From Ruegeria sp. Alg231-54 (lineage in GTDB: Bacteria; Pseudomonadota; Alphaproteobacteria; Rhodobacterales; Rhodobacteraceae), in assembly GCF_900143525.1 (NCBI RefSeq), contig NZ_FREZ01000001.1:1-64000 (forward strand): a DNA stretch of 64,000 nucleotides, read 5' to 3'. The first letter of the stretch is position 1. The number at the start of each line of letters is the position of its first letter. This document shows positions 54,465 through 64,000 of the stretch, in pieces. A program made the translations under genes and the position numbers. The notes below the pieces were generated by a model. It searched no databases. It was given only the letters and a program-made list of their open reading frames with translations, and was not told the DNA's origin.

Positions 54465-55367
54465 CTAGCTGAATGATTGGTGCTTCACGCTTCGTACATA
54501 ATTACTTGTAAACTGCGAGTATCCGTCCGAAGTCGATTTCAAATGTTCCCGCGTCCAACCGTGCAATGCAGGCAGCTGGTGGAAGGGCACATTCGGAAAG
54601 GCGTGGTGTTCGGCGTGATAGGGCATGTTCCAGGCCACAAAACGCACGATCCGGTTGGTGAACGTGGTGCGCGAGTTCTCGAGCATGTTGGCGACTGGCG
54701 GACACAGGCCGTGTTCCGCCAGTAGGTAGAGGCGCAGGAATGGTTGCCCCAGCAGAACGGGTAAAATCCAAAGCCAGAGGAGCAGCGGCGACAGGAGCAG
54801 GCTTAGGGCTGCGACCGCGTAGAGTATCAGCAGCAGACGTGCCTCTGCCCGAATGGCGGTGTGTTGGCGCGCAGGTAAGTACGGGGCGTCGATGCGACCA
54901 AAGGCGTTTTGATACAGGACAAGTGCCATGCCTTTCCAATAGGGCCAGCCGGACAGGTAGATCAGCAGGCTCAGCCGGTCCTGCGGTCGTGGCTTGCCGC
55001 CAAGCTCGGTGTCTTTCTCCGGGTGGTTCGTCCATTTGTGGTGCGCAAGGTGAAAATACCGAAACCACGTAAAGGGCAGGGCGATTGGAACTGAAGCAAG
55101 ATGTCCGACAGCGTCGTTCAGCCAGCCGGTCTTGAACGGGGTCTTATGGGTGCATTCATGGCTAAGCGTGAACAGAAACACCAACAAGACACCCTGTGGC
55201 AGGATCAGGACCGGCCAGAGAGGGACCCGCCACGCGATACCCGCACTGGTGGCGGACAGTAACACTAGATAGCCCAGAAGATGCCGCAGACCTGTTGCAT
55301 CCGAGCGCCGTTGTAGCTGATCTTTGGCCTTGGGTGGCAGCGACGCTATGAGGGCGCGGTGATCCAT
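54465..55367 (-). CDS. Membrane fatty acid desaturase
   Basis: 300 residues. Three histidine boxes: HECTH (H70-H74), HLAHH near 107 and HAEHH near 250, which hold the di-iron site. Four or more hydrophobic helices. The box pattern matches acyl-lipid desaturases or hydroxylases of the FA_desaturase family; beta-carotene hydroxylases have different spacing. The target lipid is unknown. It ends 3 bp upstream-side of the cupin gene and is probably in one operon with it. Confidence 0.85.
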   Translation of the reverse strand: MDHRALIASLPPKAKDQLQRRSDATGLRHLLGYLVLLSATSAGIAWRVPLWPVLILPQGVLLVFLFTLSHECTHKTPFKTGWLNDAVGHLASVPIALPFTWFRYFHLAHHKWTNHPEKDTELGGKPRPQDRLSLLIYLSGWPYWKGMALVLYQNAFGRIDAPYLPARQHTAIRAEARLLLILYAVAALSLLLSPLLLWLWILPVLLGQPFLRLYLLAEHGLCPPVANMLENSRTTFTNRIVRFVAWNMPYHAEHHAFPNVPFHQLPALHGWTREHLKSTSDGYSQFTSNYVRSVKHQSFS

Positions 55368-55370
55368 GCA

Positions 55371-55790
55371 TCATCCGCGCGCTATGTCGAACCCTGGCTC
55401 GGCCAGTTCGAACCCGTCAAACTGGAACCCGGGCGAAACAGTGCAACTGACCAACGTATAGTCTCCGGTTGTGTGTGCCGCCTGCCAATGGTTTTCGGGC
55501 ACGATCAATTGCGGTGCGCCTTGTGACAGATCCGGGCTTAGTAAGTGGTCGGTGGCAGGGCCGTCATCCGTTGCGCTCAGCGACAGGATCAGAGGAGCAC
55601 CAGAGTGGTAGAGCCAGATTTCGGTCGCGTCCACGCTGTGCCAGTGGCTGCTTTCACCAGCGGCGAGCAGGAAATAGATGCAGGTGCCGGTGGCGCGGCC
55701 CGCGTTATCCGCGCGCCAGGTTTCGCGAAACCAGCCACCCTCGGGGTGTTGTTCCAGTTTCAGGTGGTCGATGATCTCTTGAGCGGTCAT
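55371..55790 (-). CDS. Cupin-fold protein, DUF985 type
   Basis: 139 residues. HPEGGWFRETWRADN starts the DUF985 pattern; SHWHSVDATEIWLYHSGAPL gives the cupin histidines and glutamate. Members bind metal or nucleotide-like ligands; no function established. Its start is 86 bp from the divergent selO start. Confidence 0.85.
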   Translation of the reverse strand: MTAQEIIDHLKLEQHPEGGWFRETWRADNAGRATGTCIYFLLAAGESSHWHSVDATEIWLYHSGAPLILSLSATDDGPATDHLLSPDLSQGAPQLIVPENHWQAAHTTGDYTLVSCTVSPGFQFDGFELAEPGFDIARG

Positions 55791-55875
55791 GGGGCCTCTT
55801 GTCTTTTGCGATGATTATGCACGGGAAGGTGCGATCCGCTATGGTATTCGTGTACGCAAGGAATATGTTTGCCGC

Positions 55876-57294
55876 ATGACCCTGACCATCCCGTTTGATA
55901 ACAGCTACGCCCGCCTTCCCAACAGCTTTTATGCGCGGCAGGCACCTATACCTGTGCGTGCCCCACGCCTGATCGCATTCAACTCGGAATTGGCGAAGGT
56001 ATTGAAGGTCACACCGGGGGAGGTAGAGGAGATGGCCGAAGCCTTCGCTGGCAACACGCTGCCCGACGGTGCAGAGCCAATTGCGCAGCTCTATTCCGGG
56101 CACCAGTTCGGAAACTATAACCCGCAGCTTGGGGACGGCCGCGCTGTCCTGCTGGGCGAAACCATCGGTACAGATGGTCTCCGCCGGGATATCCAGCTCA
56201 AAGGATCCGGACCTACCCCGTTCAGCCGTCAGGGCGATGGCCGCGCATGGCTGGGGCCTGTGCTGCGGGAATACGTGGTGTCCGAAGCAATGCATGCGCT
56301 GGGCATCCCGTCGACCCGCGCACTGGCGGCGGTTGAGACCGGCGAGATCGTTCTGCGCGAGGGGCCTATGCCCGGCGCGGTGCTGACCCGCGTGGCGCAA
56401 AGTCATCTGAGGGTCGGTACATTTCAGGTTTTTGCAGCGCGCGGACAGCTGGACAGCCTGCGCCGCCTGACGGAATACGCAATAGACCGCCACTATCCTG
56501 ACGCGAATGGTCCGATGGGCCTGCTGCGCGCGGTGGTCGAGGCGCAATCGCAATTGATCGCAGCCTGGATGAGTGTTGGCTTTATCCATGGGGTGATGAA
56601 CACCGACAATTGCTCAATCGCGGGTGAGACCATCGATTATGGGCCCTGCGCTTTCATGGACAGCTATCATCCGAACACGGTCTACAGTTCGATCGACCGG
56701 ATGGGGCGCTATGCCTATTCCAACCAGCCCGACATCGCCGTTTGGAATGTGGCGCAGTTGGCGACGGCACTGATCCAGCAGATGGAAGACAAGGACGCCG
56801 CCGTCGAAGAGGCGACCGAGATTGTACACGCCATGCCTGCGCAGCTACAGGAGGGCTGGTTGAAGCGGTTCCGCGCCAAGATCGGGTTGATGACCGAAGA
56901 AGAGGGCGATCTGGAACTGATCTCGGACCTGCTGACGCGCATGGCGCAGAACCAAGCGGATTTCACCAACACTTTCAGGGCGCTGGGCGGTGATGCCGCA
57001 CGTGATCAGTTCACCGATCCTGCGGCGTACGACGAATGGTCCGAAGGGTGGAACGCGCGTCTGGGACGTGAGCAGGACCCATCCACAGTAATGGCCGCCG
57101 CAAACCCAGCCCTCATTCCGCGCAATCACCGGGTTGAAAAAATGATACAGTCGGCCGTTCAGGGCAACTACGAGCCGTTCCAAAGGCTGAACACTGTTCT
57201 GGCGCGACCTTATGAGGATCAGCCCGATGCGGATGATCTGAAACGCCCGCCATCAGAGACCGAAGTTGTCCATGCGACGTTCTGTGGAACCTGA
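55876..57294 (+). CDS. selO: Protein adenylyltransferase SelO (YdiU family)
   Basis: 472 residues from MTLTIPFDNSYARLP; the frame is open to 55789. Pseudokinase motifs: YSGHQFGNYNPQLGDGRA (ATP loop), IQLKGSGPTPFSR, GFIHGVMNTDN and TIDYGPCAFMD. SelO binds ATP in flipped orientation and AMPylates proteins on Ser, Thr or Tyr in redox response. The C-terminus is FCGT: the cysteine is third from the end, where eukaryotic SelO has selenocysteine and E. coli has cysteine. Confidence 0.94.
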   Translation: MTLTIPFDNSYARLPNSFYARQAPIPVRAPRLIAFNSELAKVLKVTPGEVEEMAEAFAGNTLPDGAEPIAQLYSGHQFGNYNPQLGDGRAVLLGETIGTDGLRRDIQLKGSGPTPFSRQGDGRAWLGPVLREYVVSEAMHALGIPSTRALAAVETGEIVLREGPMPGAVLTRVAQSHLRVGTFQVFAARGQLDSLRRLTEYAIDRHYPDANGPMGLLRAVVEAQSQLIAAWMSVGFIHGVMNTDNCSIAGETIDYGPCAFMDSYHPNTVYSSIDRMGRYAYSNQPDIAVWNVAQLATALIQQMEDKDAAVEEATEIVHAMPAQLQEGWLKRFRAKIGLMTEEEGDLELISDLLTRMAQNQADFTNTFRALGGDAARDQFTDPAAYDEWSEGWNARLGREQDPSTVMAAANPALIPRNHRVEKMIQSAVQGNYEPFQRLNTVLARPYEDQPDADDLKRPPSETEVVHATFCGT

Positions 57295-57305
57295 AGTTCC
57301 GGCGC

Positions 57306-58277
57306 TCAGACCTCGTCACGATAGGGATTGACCTCATCCGGCCAACGGCGGGCGTATTGCGAGATCATCAGGTAGACATCCGCCCCGTCGATTGCCCTGC
57401 GGGCATCGCGAACCATGCGCAGGTTAAGGGTGTCGATCTCTTCGGCGGTGATCGCGCGCAGGGGGTTGTAGTAGACGGTGATCAAAATGGTCCGACCTTG
57501 TTTGGTTACGGACATGTCCCGCAATGCGCCACCGTCCTCTGCGATTGCCGGGCGCAAGGCACGACGCGCAGCAGCAAGAAGTTCGGGGCTTGCGGTGGCG
57601 TTTGCCAGCTCTCCCAGCCCGCCGCGGAAGTCGCGCAGATATGATCCGATCGCCAGAACGCACAGGAAAAGTACGATGATCGAGTCACCGACGGGTGCGA
57701 TCGCCGATAGGGCCCCATCCCGGAACAGGTAGATTGCCCCAAGGCCAATTGCTGCGGCGGCCGTGAACAGACCATCGAACAGCGCTGCCTTGGATTCCAA
57801 ACGCAGGATCGCACTGGCCTTCCCGGTCTGCCGCCAGGTGAAATAGTGAAACGCCCATAACAACACGCAGGTCAGGCCGATGGCAGCGAAGTAGATGAAC
57901 ATTGGTCCGAATATCAGCGGTTCAGGCATCATGCCGTTGTAGTAGCTGTAGATGTTTTTAGTCGCGTTCGAGATGGCGAACAGCACCAGTCCTAACAGAG
58001 ACAAAGAGCGGAAGGTGGAAAAGATCGCCTCATCCGCTGCATAGCCAAAGGGGCGGCGCTTGTCGGGGCCTGCATCAATCTTCAGGCTGATACGGCGGCC
58101 AAGGAATGCCGATCCAAAGCCGACCAGTGAATACAGGCCGTCCATCATGATCGCGTTAGAGTTCGACAGGATCCCGGCCAGAATACCCGCGGCACCCATG
58201 AACAGGTTGCCGCCCATGGCGAAGATGAGAGCGCGCCCCTCAAGCTGCTTTCTGCGTTCTGCATTTGGCGTCGACAT
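57306..58277 (-). CDS. Cation diffusion facilitator-type transporter
   Basis: 323 residues from MSTPNAERRKQLEG; the frame is open to 58400, overlapping the next gene. Six hydrophobic helices in the CDF arrangement, with SNSNAIMMDGLYSLVGF (helix II, metal position D) and LRLESKAALFDGLFTAAA (helix V). The usual HxxxD metal pairs are partly changed: the second site is SKAALFDG. The C-terminal domain (YYNPLRAITAEEIDTLNL) is cytoplasmic. It exports Zn2+, Fe2+, Mn2+ or a similar ion, unknown here. Confidence 0.8.
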   Translation of the reverse strand: MSTPNAERRKQLEGRALIFAMGGNLFMGAAGILAGILSNSNAIMMDGLYSLVGFGSAFLGRRISLKIDAGPDKRRPFGYAADEAIFSTFRSLSLLGLVLFAISNATKNIYSYYNGMMPEPLIFGPMFIYFAAIGLTCVLLWAFHYFTWRQTGKASAILRLESKAALFDGLFTAAAAIGLGAIYLFRDGALSAIAPVGDSIIVLFLCVLAIGSYLRDFRGGLGELANATASPELLAAARRALRPAIAEDGGALRDMSVTKQGRTILITVYYNPLRAITAEEIDTLNLRMVRDARRAIDGADVYLMISQYARRWPDEVNPYRDEV

Positions 58278-58362
58278 CTGGTAACGTCCTGATAGGGCAT
58301 CAAACTCCGCAACAGATACCTGTTCGAAGAGGATAGGCCAACACCTGCGATAACGGGTCGTC

Positions 58363-59277
58363 CTAGTCCCGCACGATTTCAAGCACAGCGGCACTGGCAA
58401 TCAGGATAGCGCCCAACAACTCACGCAACCCGAACGGCTCGCCTGAGAATGCGGCGGCCGAGGCCAGGCCGACGACCACCTCGCTCATCAACAAGATACC
58501 GACGCGGGCAGGGGACAGTTTGGTCGCGGGCCAAATGGTCATGAACACCATGGGTAAGGTGTAGAAGGCCGACAGCAGTACGAACTGAAGGGTCCAAAGA
58601 AAATCCGCCTGCACAATTGTTGGCAATACAGGTTCGGGCAGAACCGTGAGGCTGACCAGAGAAAGGATCAGCGCGCCTGCGACAAAGGCAAAGACCTGAC
58701 CGGAGGCTGAGATCGTGCTGGTTCGGTACAGCCCCAATGTACCCAGCGCCCAGCACATGCCCGAGGCCAACGCCATCCAGTCGCCGCTGTTTTGGGGCAG
58801 GGGAAGACTACCTTTGTCGCCCAGCACGACGAACAGACCACCGACACCGCAGGCAAGGCCCGCAATCCGCCCCCAACTCAGGCGTTCACCCAGAAACACC
58901 CGTCCTAGAATCGTGCCCCAGATCGGGGTGAGGTAGAATAACAGGATCGACCGCACCACATCCGTATAAACTAGGCTGATGGAATAAAGACTGAAGGCCG
59001 CGCCGGTGAACACACCGCTGAACACGAGGTCGCGCCATTGCAGGGCCAGCGTTCCTCGCTCTTTCCAGATGAAGGGAACCAGACCCAGCAGTGCAACACT
59101 ATACATCGCGATACCCGGCCAGGGCCCGGTCAGGCCCAGATCAAAGAGAAACCGAACGGGGATCCAATAGAGACCCCACATCATGCCACCGATCACCAGG
59201 ACAATGCTTGCCCAAGTGCGGTTGCTCGAGAATGTGTTGCTGGAAACCACTTCAGGCCTCAATTGGACGCGTTCCAC
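58363..59277 (-). CDS. DMT-family transporter (two EamA domains)
   Basis: 304 residues, ten hydrophobic helices in two EamA repeats (first WGLYWIPVRFLFDLGLTGPW; second SLVSLTVLPEPVLP and on). The start region MERVQLRPEVVSSN is polar. Such exporters move amino acids or metabolites. It lies downstream of nothing on its strand; a small open frame 59259-59441 overlaps its start and is not supported. Substrate unknown. Confidence 0.85.
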   Translation of the reverse strand: MERVQLRPEVVSSNTFSSNRTWASIVLVIGGMMWGLYWIPVRFLFDLGLTGPWPGIAMYSVALLGLVPFIWKERGTLALQWRDLVFSGVFTGAAFSLYSISLVYTDVVRSILLFYLTPIWGTILGRVFLGERLSWGRIAGLACGVGGLFVVLGDKGSLPLPQNSGDWMALASGMCWALGTLGLYRTSTISASGQVFAFVAGALILSLVSLTVLPEPVLPTIVQADFLWTLQFVLLSAFYTLPMVFMTIWPATKLSPARVGILLMSEVVVGLASAAAFSGEPFGLRELLGAILIASAAVLEIVRD

Positions 59278-59455
59278 GGGGATAGAGTATCAGCACCCCG
59301 TTGATCAAGCGCTGCATTCCTGACCGCGCCGCCTGCCAGAATATTGGGCACTTTGGCAGCGCGAAAAGCTCTTATTTGCCACTCCTGCAGAAGACTGGGG
59401 TTGCGCCCCGCCACCAGCGTGGCACTTTGGGGTTCGTCCATTTGATCGGAACCTT

Positions 59456-60160
59456 ATGTCGCCTCAATCAACCCTGCGGATTGCAAGCTATAACATCCAG
59501 AAATGCGTAGGCTTGGATTTTCGCCGCCAGCCTCAGCGCATAATGCAGGTCATTGAAGGCATGCAGGCTGATATTGTGGTGCTGCAAGAGGCCGACAAAA
59601 GGCTGCCGCCGCGACCCGCCGCCTTACCGCATTTCATGTTGGATGAAGCCGGTTGGCAGATTGTCGATCTGGGCGGCGCTGGCAGCTTGGGCTGGCACGG
59701 CAACGCGGTCATCTGGCGCGGGGATAAAATTGACGTGCGCAAGACCGGTCACCATGAATTGCCGGGGCTAGAGCCCCGCGGTGCAGTTCGAGTCGAGTTT
59801 GACACCCAGATCGGGCCGCTTCGGGTGATGGGGATGCATCTGGGTCTTTTGCCCGCATCTCGGCGGCAACAGATCCATCAACTCCGGCGCTGCGATGAGG
59901 ATCTGGATCAGATGCCTACCGTATGGGCCGGAGATTTCAACGAGTGGTCGCGCCAGCCAGTGCTCGATCATCTTGCACCCGACATGCGATTTTTGCCCCC
60001 GGTTCCCAGTTTCCCGGCTGCACAGCCTCTGGGCGCACTTGATCGGATCGCGCTGGGCGCTGGGCTTGAGGCCGTTGTACATGGCGTCCATAAAGCGCGG
60101 CCTGCGCATATCGCATCAGATCACCTGCCGATCTGGGCTGATCTTCGCAAGGTCGCTTAG
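59456..60160 (+). CDS. Endonuclease/exonuclease/phosphatase-family protein
   Basis: 234 residues without signal peptide. EEP motifs: IASYNIQKC (N), DIVVLQEADKR (E), MGMHLGLLP, VWAGDFNEWS (D-N) and ASDHLPIWADL (D-H). The fold covers phosphodiesterases and phosphatases; length and absence of a lipobox fit a cytoplasmic phosphatase or nuclease. The mur-type gene follows 71 bp downstream on the same strand. Confidence 0.85.
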   Translation: MSPQSTLRIASYNIQKCVGLDFRRQPQRIMQVIEGMQADIVVLQEADKRLPPRPAALPHFMLDEAGWQIVDLGGAGSLGWHGNAVIWRGDKIDVRKTGHHELPGLEPRGAVRVEFDTQIGPLRVMGMHLGLLPASRRQQIHQLRRCDEDLDQMPTVWAGDFNEWSRQPVLDHLAPDMRFLPPVPSFPAAQPLGALDRIALGAGLEAVVHGVHKARPAHIASDHLPIWADLRKVA

Positions 60161-60231
60161 GCGCAAATCCCCTGTGGCGCCAGCGGCGCAGACGTATTAA
60201 GACAGAAACCCGAACTACTCTGAGGGTCACT

Positions 60232-60645
60232 ATGTCCGACACGATCATCGCCCGTTGCGAAGCCAAAGGTCTCCGCATGACGGGTCAGCGCCGCACAATT
60301 GCTCAGGTGTTGCAGCAAAGTGATGACCATCCGGATGTAGAAGAGCTGTATGCGCGCGCCTCTAAGGTGGATTCGGGTATCTCGATCGCCACGGTCTATC
60401 GCACCGTGAAGCTGTTCGAAGAGGCTGGGATTCTGGAGCGGTTGGAATTCGGCGACGGGCGTGCACGATATGAAGATGCCGAGAGGGACCACCACGACCA
60501 TCTGATCGACATGCAGTCGGGGGAAGTGATCGAATTTGTCGATCCCGAGATCGAGGCCCTGCAGGAAAAGATCGCAGCCAAGCTTGGGTACAAGCTGAAA
60601 GGGCATCGGTTGGAACTGTACGGCGTGCCGCTGAAACAGGGCTGA
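60232..60645 (+). CDS. Fur-family regulator, Mur type
   Basis: 137 residues. Winged helix MTGQRRTIAQVLQQSDDHPDVEELYAR and SGISIATVYRTVKLFEEAGI; metal site HHDHLIDMQSGEVIEF. The C-x2-C zinc pairs of enterobacterial Fur are absent (LIDMQSG in place of LICLDCG), and the end GHRLELYGVPL is what I know from rhizobial Mur, which senses manganese. So manganese rather than iron is the likely signal; this is inference from family. Confidence 0.9.
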   Translation: MSDTIIARCEAKGLRMTGQRRTIAQVLQQSDDHPDVEELYARASKVDSGISIATVYRTVKLFEEAGILERLEFGDGRARYEDAERDHHDHLIDMQSGEVIEFVDPEIEALQEKIAAKLGYKLKGHRLELYGVPLKQG

Positions 60646-60781
60646 TCCATCACGAAACGCGATTGGTTGCCGCACGGCAATTCATGAAACATGTCGCAAT
60701 ATCGCTTGCGGCGTCGCGGATGATACGGTTTTGCTGACTTAAGGTCGCGGAATTTCCCGCGCCATCTCAACGGACACGCGT

Positions 60782-61663
60782 ATGAACAACGTACACGGCA
60801 TCTTGCTGATCATCGGATCGATGGCGGCCTTCGCACTTGAGGACATGTTCATCAAGCATCTGTCGATCACTGTACCTACGGGTCAGATCATGATCGCTTT
60901 GGGTCTGGTCTGCGGGCTGGTGTTCGTACTGATGTCATTGGCCACGCGTAAACGCATCTTTGATCCGGAGGCGTGGAAAGGTCTGCCGCTGGCGCGGGCA
61001 GGGACCGAGGCGGTAGGAGCCCTGACCTTTGTTACCGCGCTGTCTCTGGTCGAGCTGTCCACCGTTGCTGCCGTCTTTCAGGCGATGCCGCTGGCCGTGA
61101 CTATGGGGGCGGCGCTGTTTTTGGGCGAGCAGGTCGGTTGGCGACGTTGGAGCGCCATCGGAATAGGCTTTATTGGTGTCTTGATGATTATTCGCCCGGG
61201 TTTGGAAGGGTTTCAGCCCGAGTCGCTGTTCGTTGTCGCGACCGTAATTGCGATCGCCGCGCGTGATTTGATCACACGTAAGCTGGACGTCCGTGTGGCC
61301 TCGTCCGTTGTTGCCATGCAGGCCTACATGGCCGTTGCCCTTGCCGGGGTGGTTCTGATGGTGTTTCTGGCTCAGCCAGTTGTTCCACTGCAATCCACGC
61401 AAGTAGGTCCGTATCTGGGGGCAATCGGCTTTGGCGTCCTGGGATATTACGGCATCGTGACGGCCATGCGGATCGGTGAGGCCTCGGCCCTGACACCTTT
61501 CCGGTACAGCCGGCTCGTGTTTTCCATCGCGGCAGGGATGCTGATGTTTGGCGAACGGCCTGATTTGATGACGGTGGCCGGTGCCGCGTTGATCCTCGGA
61601 TCGGGCATGTACACCTTTGTTCGCGAACGCCGGCTGGCGCGTGCAATGGCGGTTGCGGCCTGA
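60782..61663 (+). CDS. DMT-family transporter (two EamA domains)
   Basis: 293 residues, about ten hydrophobic helices. First EamA domain ends VAVFQAMPLAVTMGAALFLGE with GWRRWSAIGIGFIGVLMIIR; second repeats the pattern at GEASALTPFRYSRLVFSIAAG and FGERPDLMTVAGAALILGSG. Exporter of a small metabolite. It is unrelated in its close sequence to the gene at 58363. It has its own start 136 bp after the Mur-type gene. Confidence 0.85.
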   Translation: MNNVHGILLIIGSMAAFALEDMFIKHLSITVPTGQIMIALGLVCGLVFVLMSLATRKRIFDPEAWKGLPLARAGTEAVGALTFVTALSLVELSTVAAVFQAMPLAVTMGAALFLGEQVGWRRWSAIGIGFIGVLMIIRPGLEGFQPESLFVVATVIAIAARDLITRKLDVRVASSVVAMQAYMAVALAGVVLMVFLAQPVVPLQSTQVGPYLGAIGFGVLGYYGIVTAMRIGEASALTPFRYSRLVFSIAAGMLMFGERPDLMTVAGAALILGSGMYTFVRERRLARAMAVAA

Positions 61664-61772
61664 CGGATCGTCGCACGTTGGCGCAAACACGTGGCTATTA
61701 GCCCTAAATCCCCATGAACATAACCGTTAGCGGTAACATCGCTGGTTTACTTTTGGCTCGGTGATGTTATGA

Positions 61773-63086
<1,314 letters not shown>

Positions 63087-63134
63087 CGCCATTAATGCTA
63101 AGCTGATCCTCTGTTTTTGTTCGAGGATCGTGTT

Positions 63135-63674
63135 TTGCTTAAAGTAATCGAAGCCGAAACGCCGGACCACTTTGATGAGGTTCGGCGTTTGTGTTGGGAA
63201 TACCGCGATTTCCTGCTGACGCTGGACGCAAAGTCTGTGCGCGTTGTGAAGACCTATTACCCTCGCGACGTATATGCCCGGCTGATGGATGAGATCCACG
63301 TTGAGCACGCCACACCAAACGGAGGGGTGCGGTTGGCGCTGAAAGATGGGCAGGCTGTCGGGTGCGGAATGTTCCGGACAATCGGGCCGGGCATTGCCGA
63401 AATCAAACGGGTATTTGTCTGCGAAGCCGCGCGCGGGACCGGTGCGGGATATGCGGTCATGACGTCCCTGATAGAACAGTGCCGTAAACAGGGGTTTGAC
63501 TGTATTCGCATGGATACGGGCAAGCCATTGGAATCGGCAAAGCGTCTGTATCTGTCGATGGGCTTTCAACTGCGCGACGCATATTCCGAGATACCGGAGA
63601 TCGCGAAAGACACATTATTGTTTTTTGAGATGCCTTTGTTCGGTGCCCAGGCGGAAAATTCGCAAATCGAGTGA
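63135..63674 (+). CDS. GNAT-family N-acetyltransferase
   Basis: 179 residues from the TTG at 63135, which has GAGGA 7 nt upstream; a TTG at 63117 gives six more residues. VRLALKDGQAVGCGMFR and EIKRVFVCEAARGTGAGYAVM carry the acetyl-CoA site, then CIRMDTGKPLESAKRLYLSMGF. Substrate unknown. It follows eno and may be cotranscribed. Confidence 0.85.
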   Translation: MLKVIEAETPDHFDEVRRLCWEYRDFLLTLDAKSVRVVKTYYPRDVYARLMDEIHVEHATPNGGVRLALKDGQAVGCGMFRTIGPGIAEIKRVFVCEAARGTGAGYAVMTSLIEQCRKQGFDCIRMDTGKPLESAKRLYLSMGFQLRDAYSEIPEIAKDTLLFFEMPLFGAQAENSQIE

Positions 63675-63825
63675 TTTTTTTTCAAAGTCTTACGTGTTGT
63701 TATCGCTTGTAAAAATCAAATTTGTTAGAAATACACCTACATAAATTCAGTTTTGTGTGAACTTTTACCTGTTTGTCTGACCCCGGTGTCTCGTAATGTG
63801 CCTGCATTACAGAAAGGGAAACGAC

Positions 63826-63993
63826 ATGACTGGTTCGAAAATCCTTCTCGTAGCTTCAGTGATCAGCACTGTATTTTTGGCAGCCTGTGCGGGGCCTGGC
63901 ACTTATCCGATCACCGGGGAGGCGGTGTCCGCAAGTGACCCGGTTTTGGCAATGGAATCGCCGACCTACATGTATCGCGGTGAAGCCCGGTAG
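63826..63993 (+). CDS. Small lipoprotein
   Basis: 55 residues from MTGSKILLVASVIS with GAAAGGGA upstream. The lipobox is VFLAAC (C21), after which the mature peptide of about 35 residues reads AGPGTYPITGEAVSASDPV and ends YMYRGEAR. Probably an outer-membrane or inner-membrane lipoprotein. No family known. A stop follows at 63991 just before the window's end. Confidence 0.75.
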   Translation: MTGSKILLVASVISTVFLAACAGPGTYPITGEAVSASDPVLAMESPTYMYRGEAR

Positions 63994-64000
63994 GGCCTTC

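Noticed and set aside
59259..59441. 60-codon open frame on the minus strand before the DMT transporter
   Set aside because: It overlaps the transporter start by 19 bp and has no clear ribosome site or family; not certain enough to list.

Overview
This 64 kb window looks like chromosomal DNA of a marine alphaproteobacterium of the Rhodobacteraceae (Roseobacter group). The evidence is the gene content and order: glnE next to an RlmI-type methyltransferase and a PIN protein, a double-length dCTP deaminase, a one-cysteine DksA, a Mur-type Fur protein, yceD-rpmF-plsX-fabH-ihfA-merR in one run, argS-SPOR-nagZ-scpA-scpB in another, and an OlsB/GlsB-type lipid N-acyltransferase. No species can be named from the sequence alone.

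Layout. Positions 1-560 hold the end of a transposase gene that runs off the left edge, followed by a plsC-like acyltransferase. Positions 1540-13786 form an accessory block bracketed by two paralogous membrane-anchored regulators (winged helix, one membrane segment, TPR-like C-terminus). Between them lie an exported arylsulfatase, an outer-membrane beta-barrel protein, a serine recombinase without its catalytic domain, a HupE/UreJ-family membrane protein, a large unidentified exported protein and a membrane-anchored metallo-beta-lactamase-fold hydrolase. This block is the best candidate for an undescribed system. It also carries degraded, repeat-like intergenic sequence.

From about 14.1 kb on the window is mostly core genome: protein turnover and modification (Bpt, GlnE, M48 protease), a MoxR/VWA operon, dksA, xth, erpA, dgt, argS, SPOR protein, nagZ, scpAB, dcd, tRNA-Pro(GGG), the merR-ihfA-fabH-plsX-rpmF-yceD operon read leftward, bamE, a lipid acyltransferase, an ABC-F ATPase, an SDR dehydrogenase, a secreted protein with three kinds of glycine-rich repeat, tyrS, anmK, a compact ArsR-VOC operon with twin operators, a desaturase, selO, transporters, a Mur-type regulator and eno.

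Three small genes of 55-56 codons (24537-24707, 37972-38142, 63826-63993) are supported by frame, ribosome-binding site or context. The sulfatase's activating enzyme, an olsA acyltransferase partner and mobile-element ends for the accessory block were not found here.
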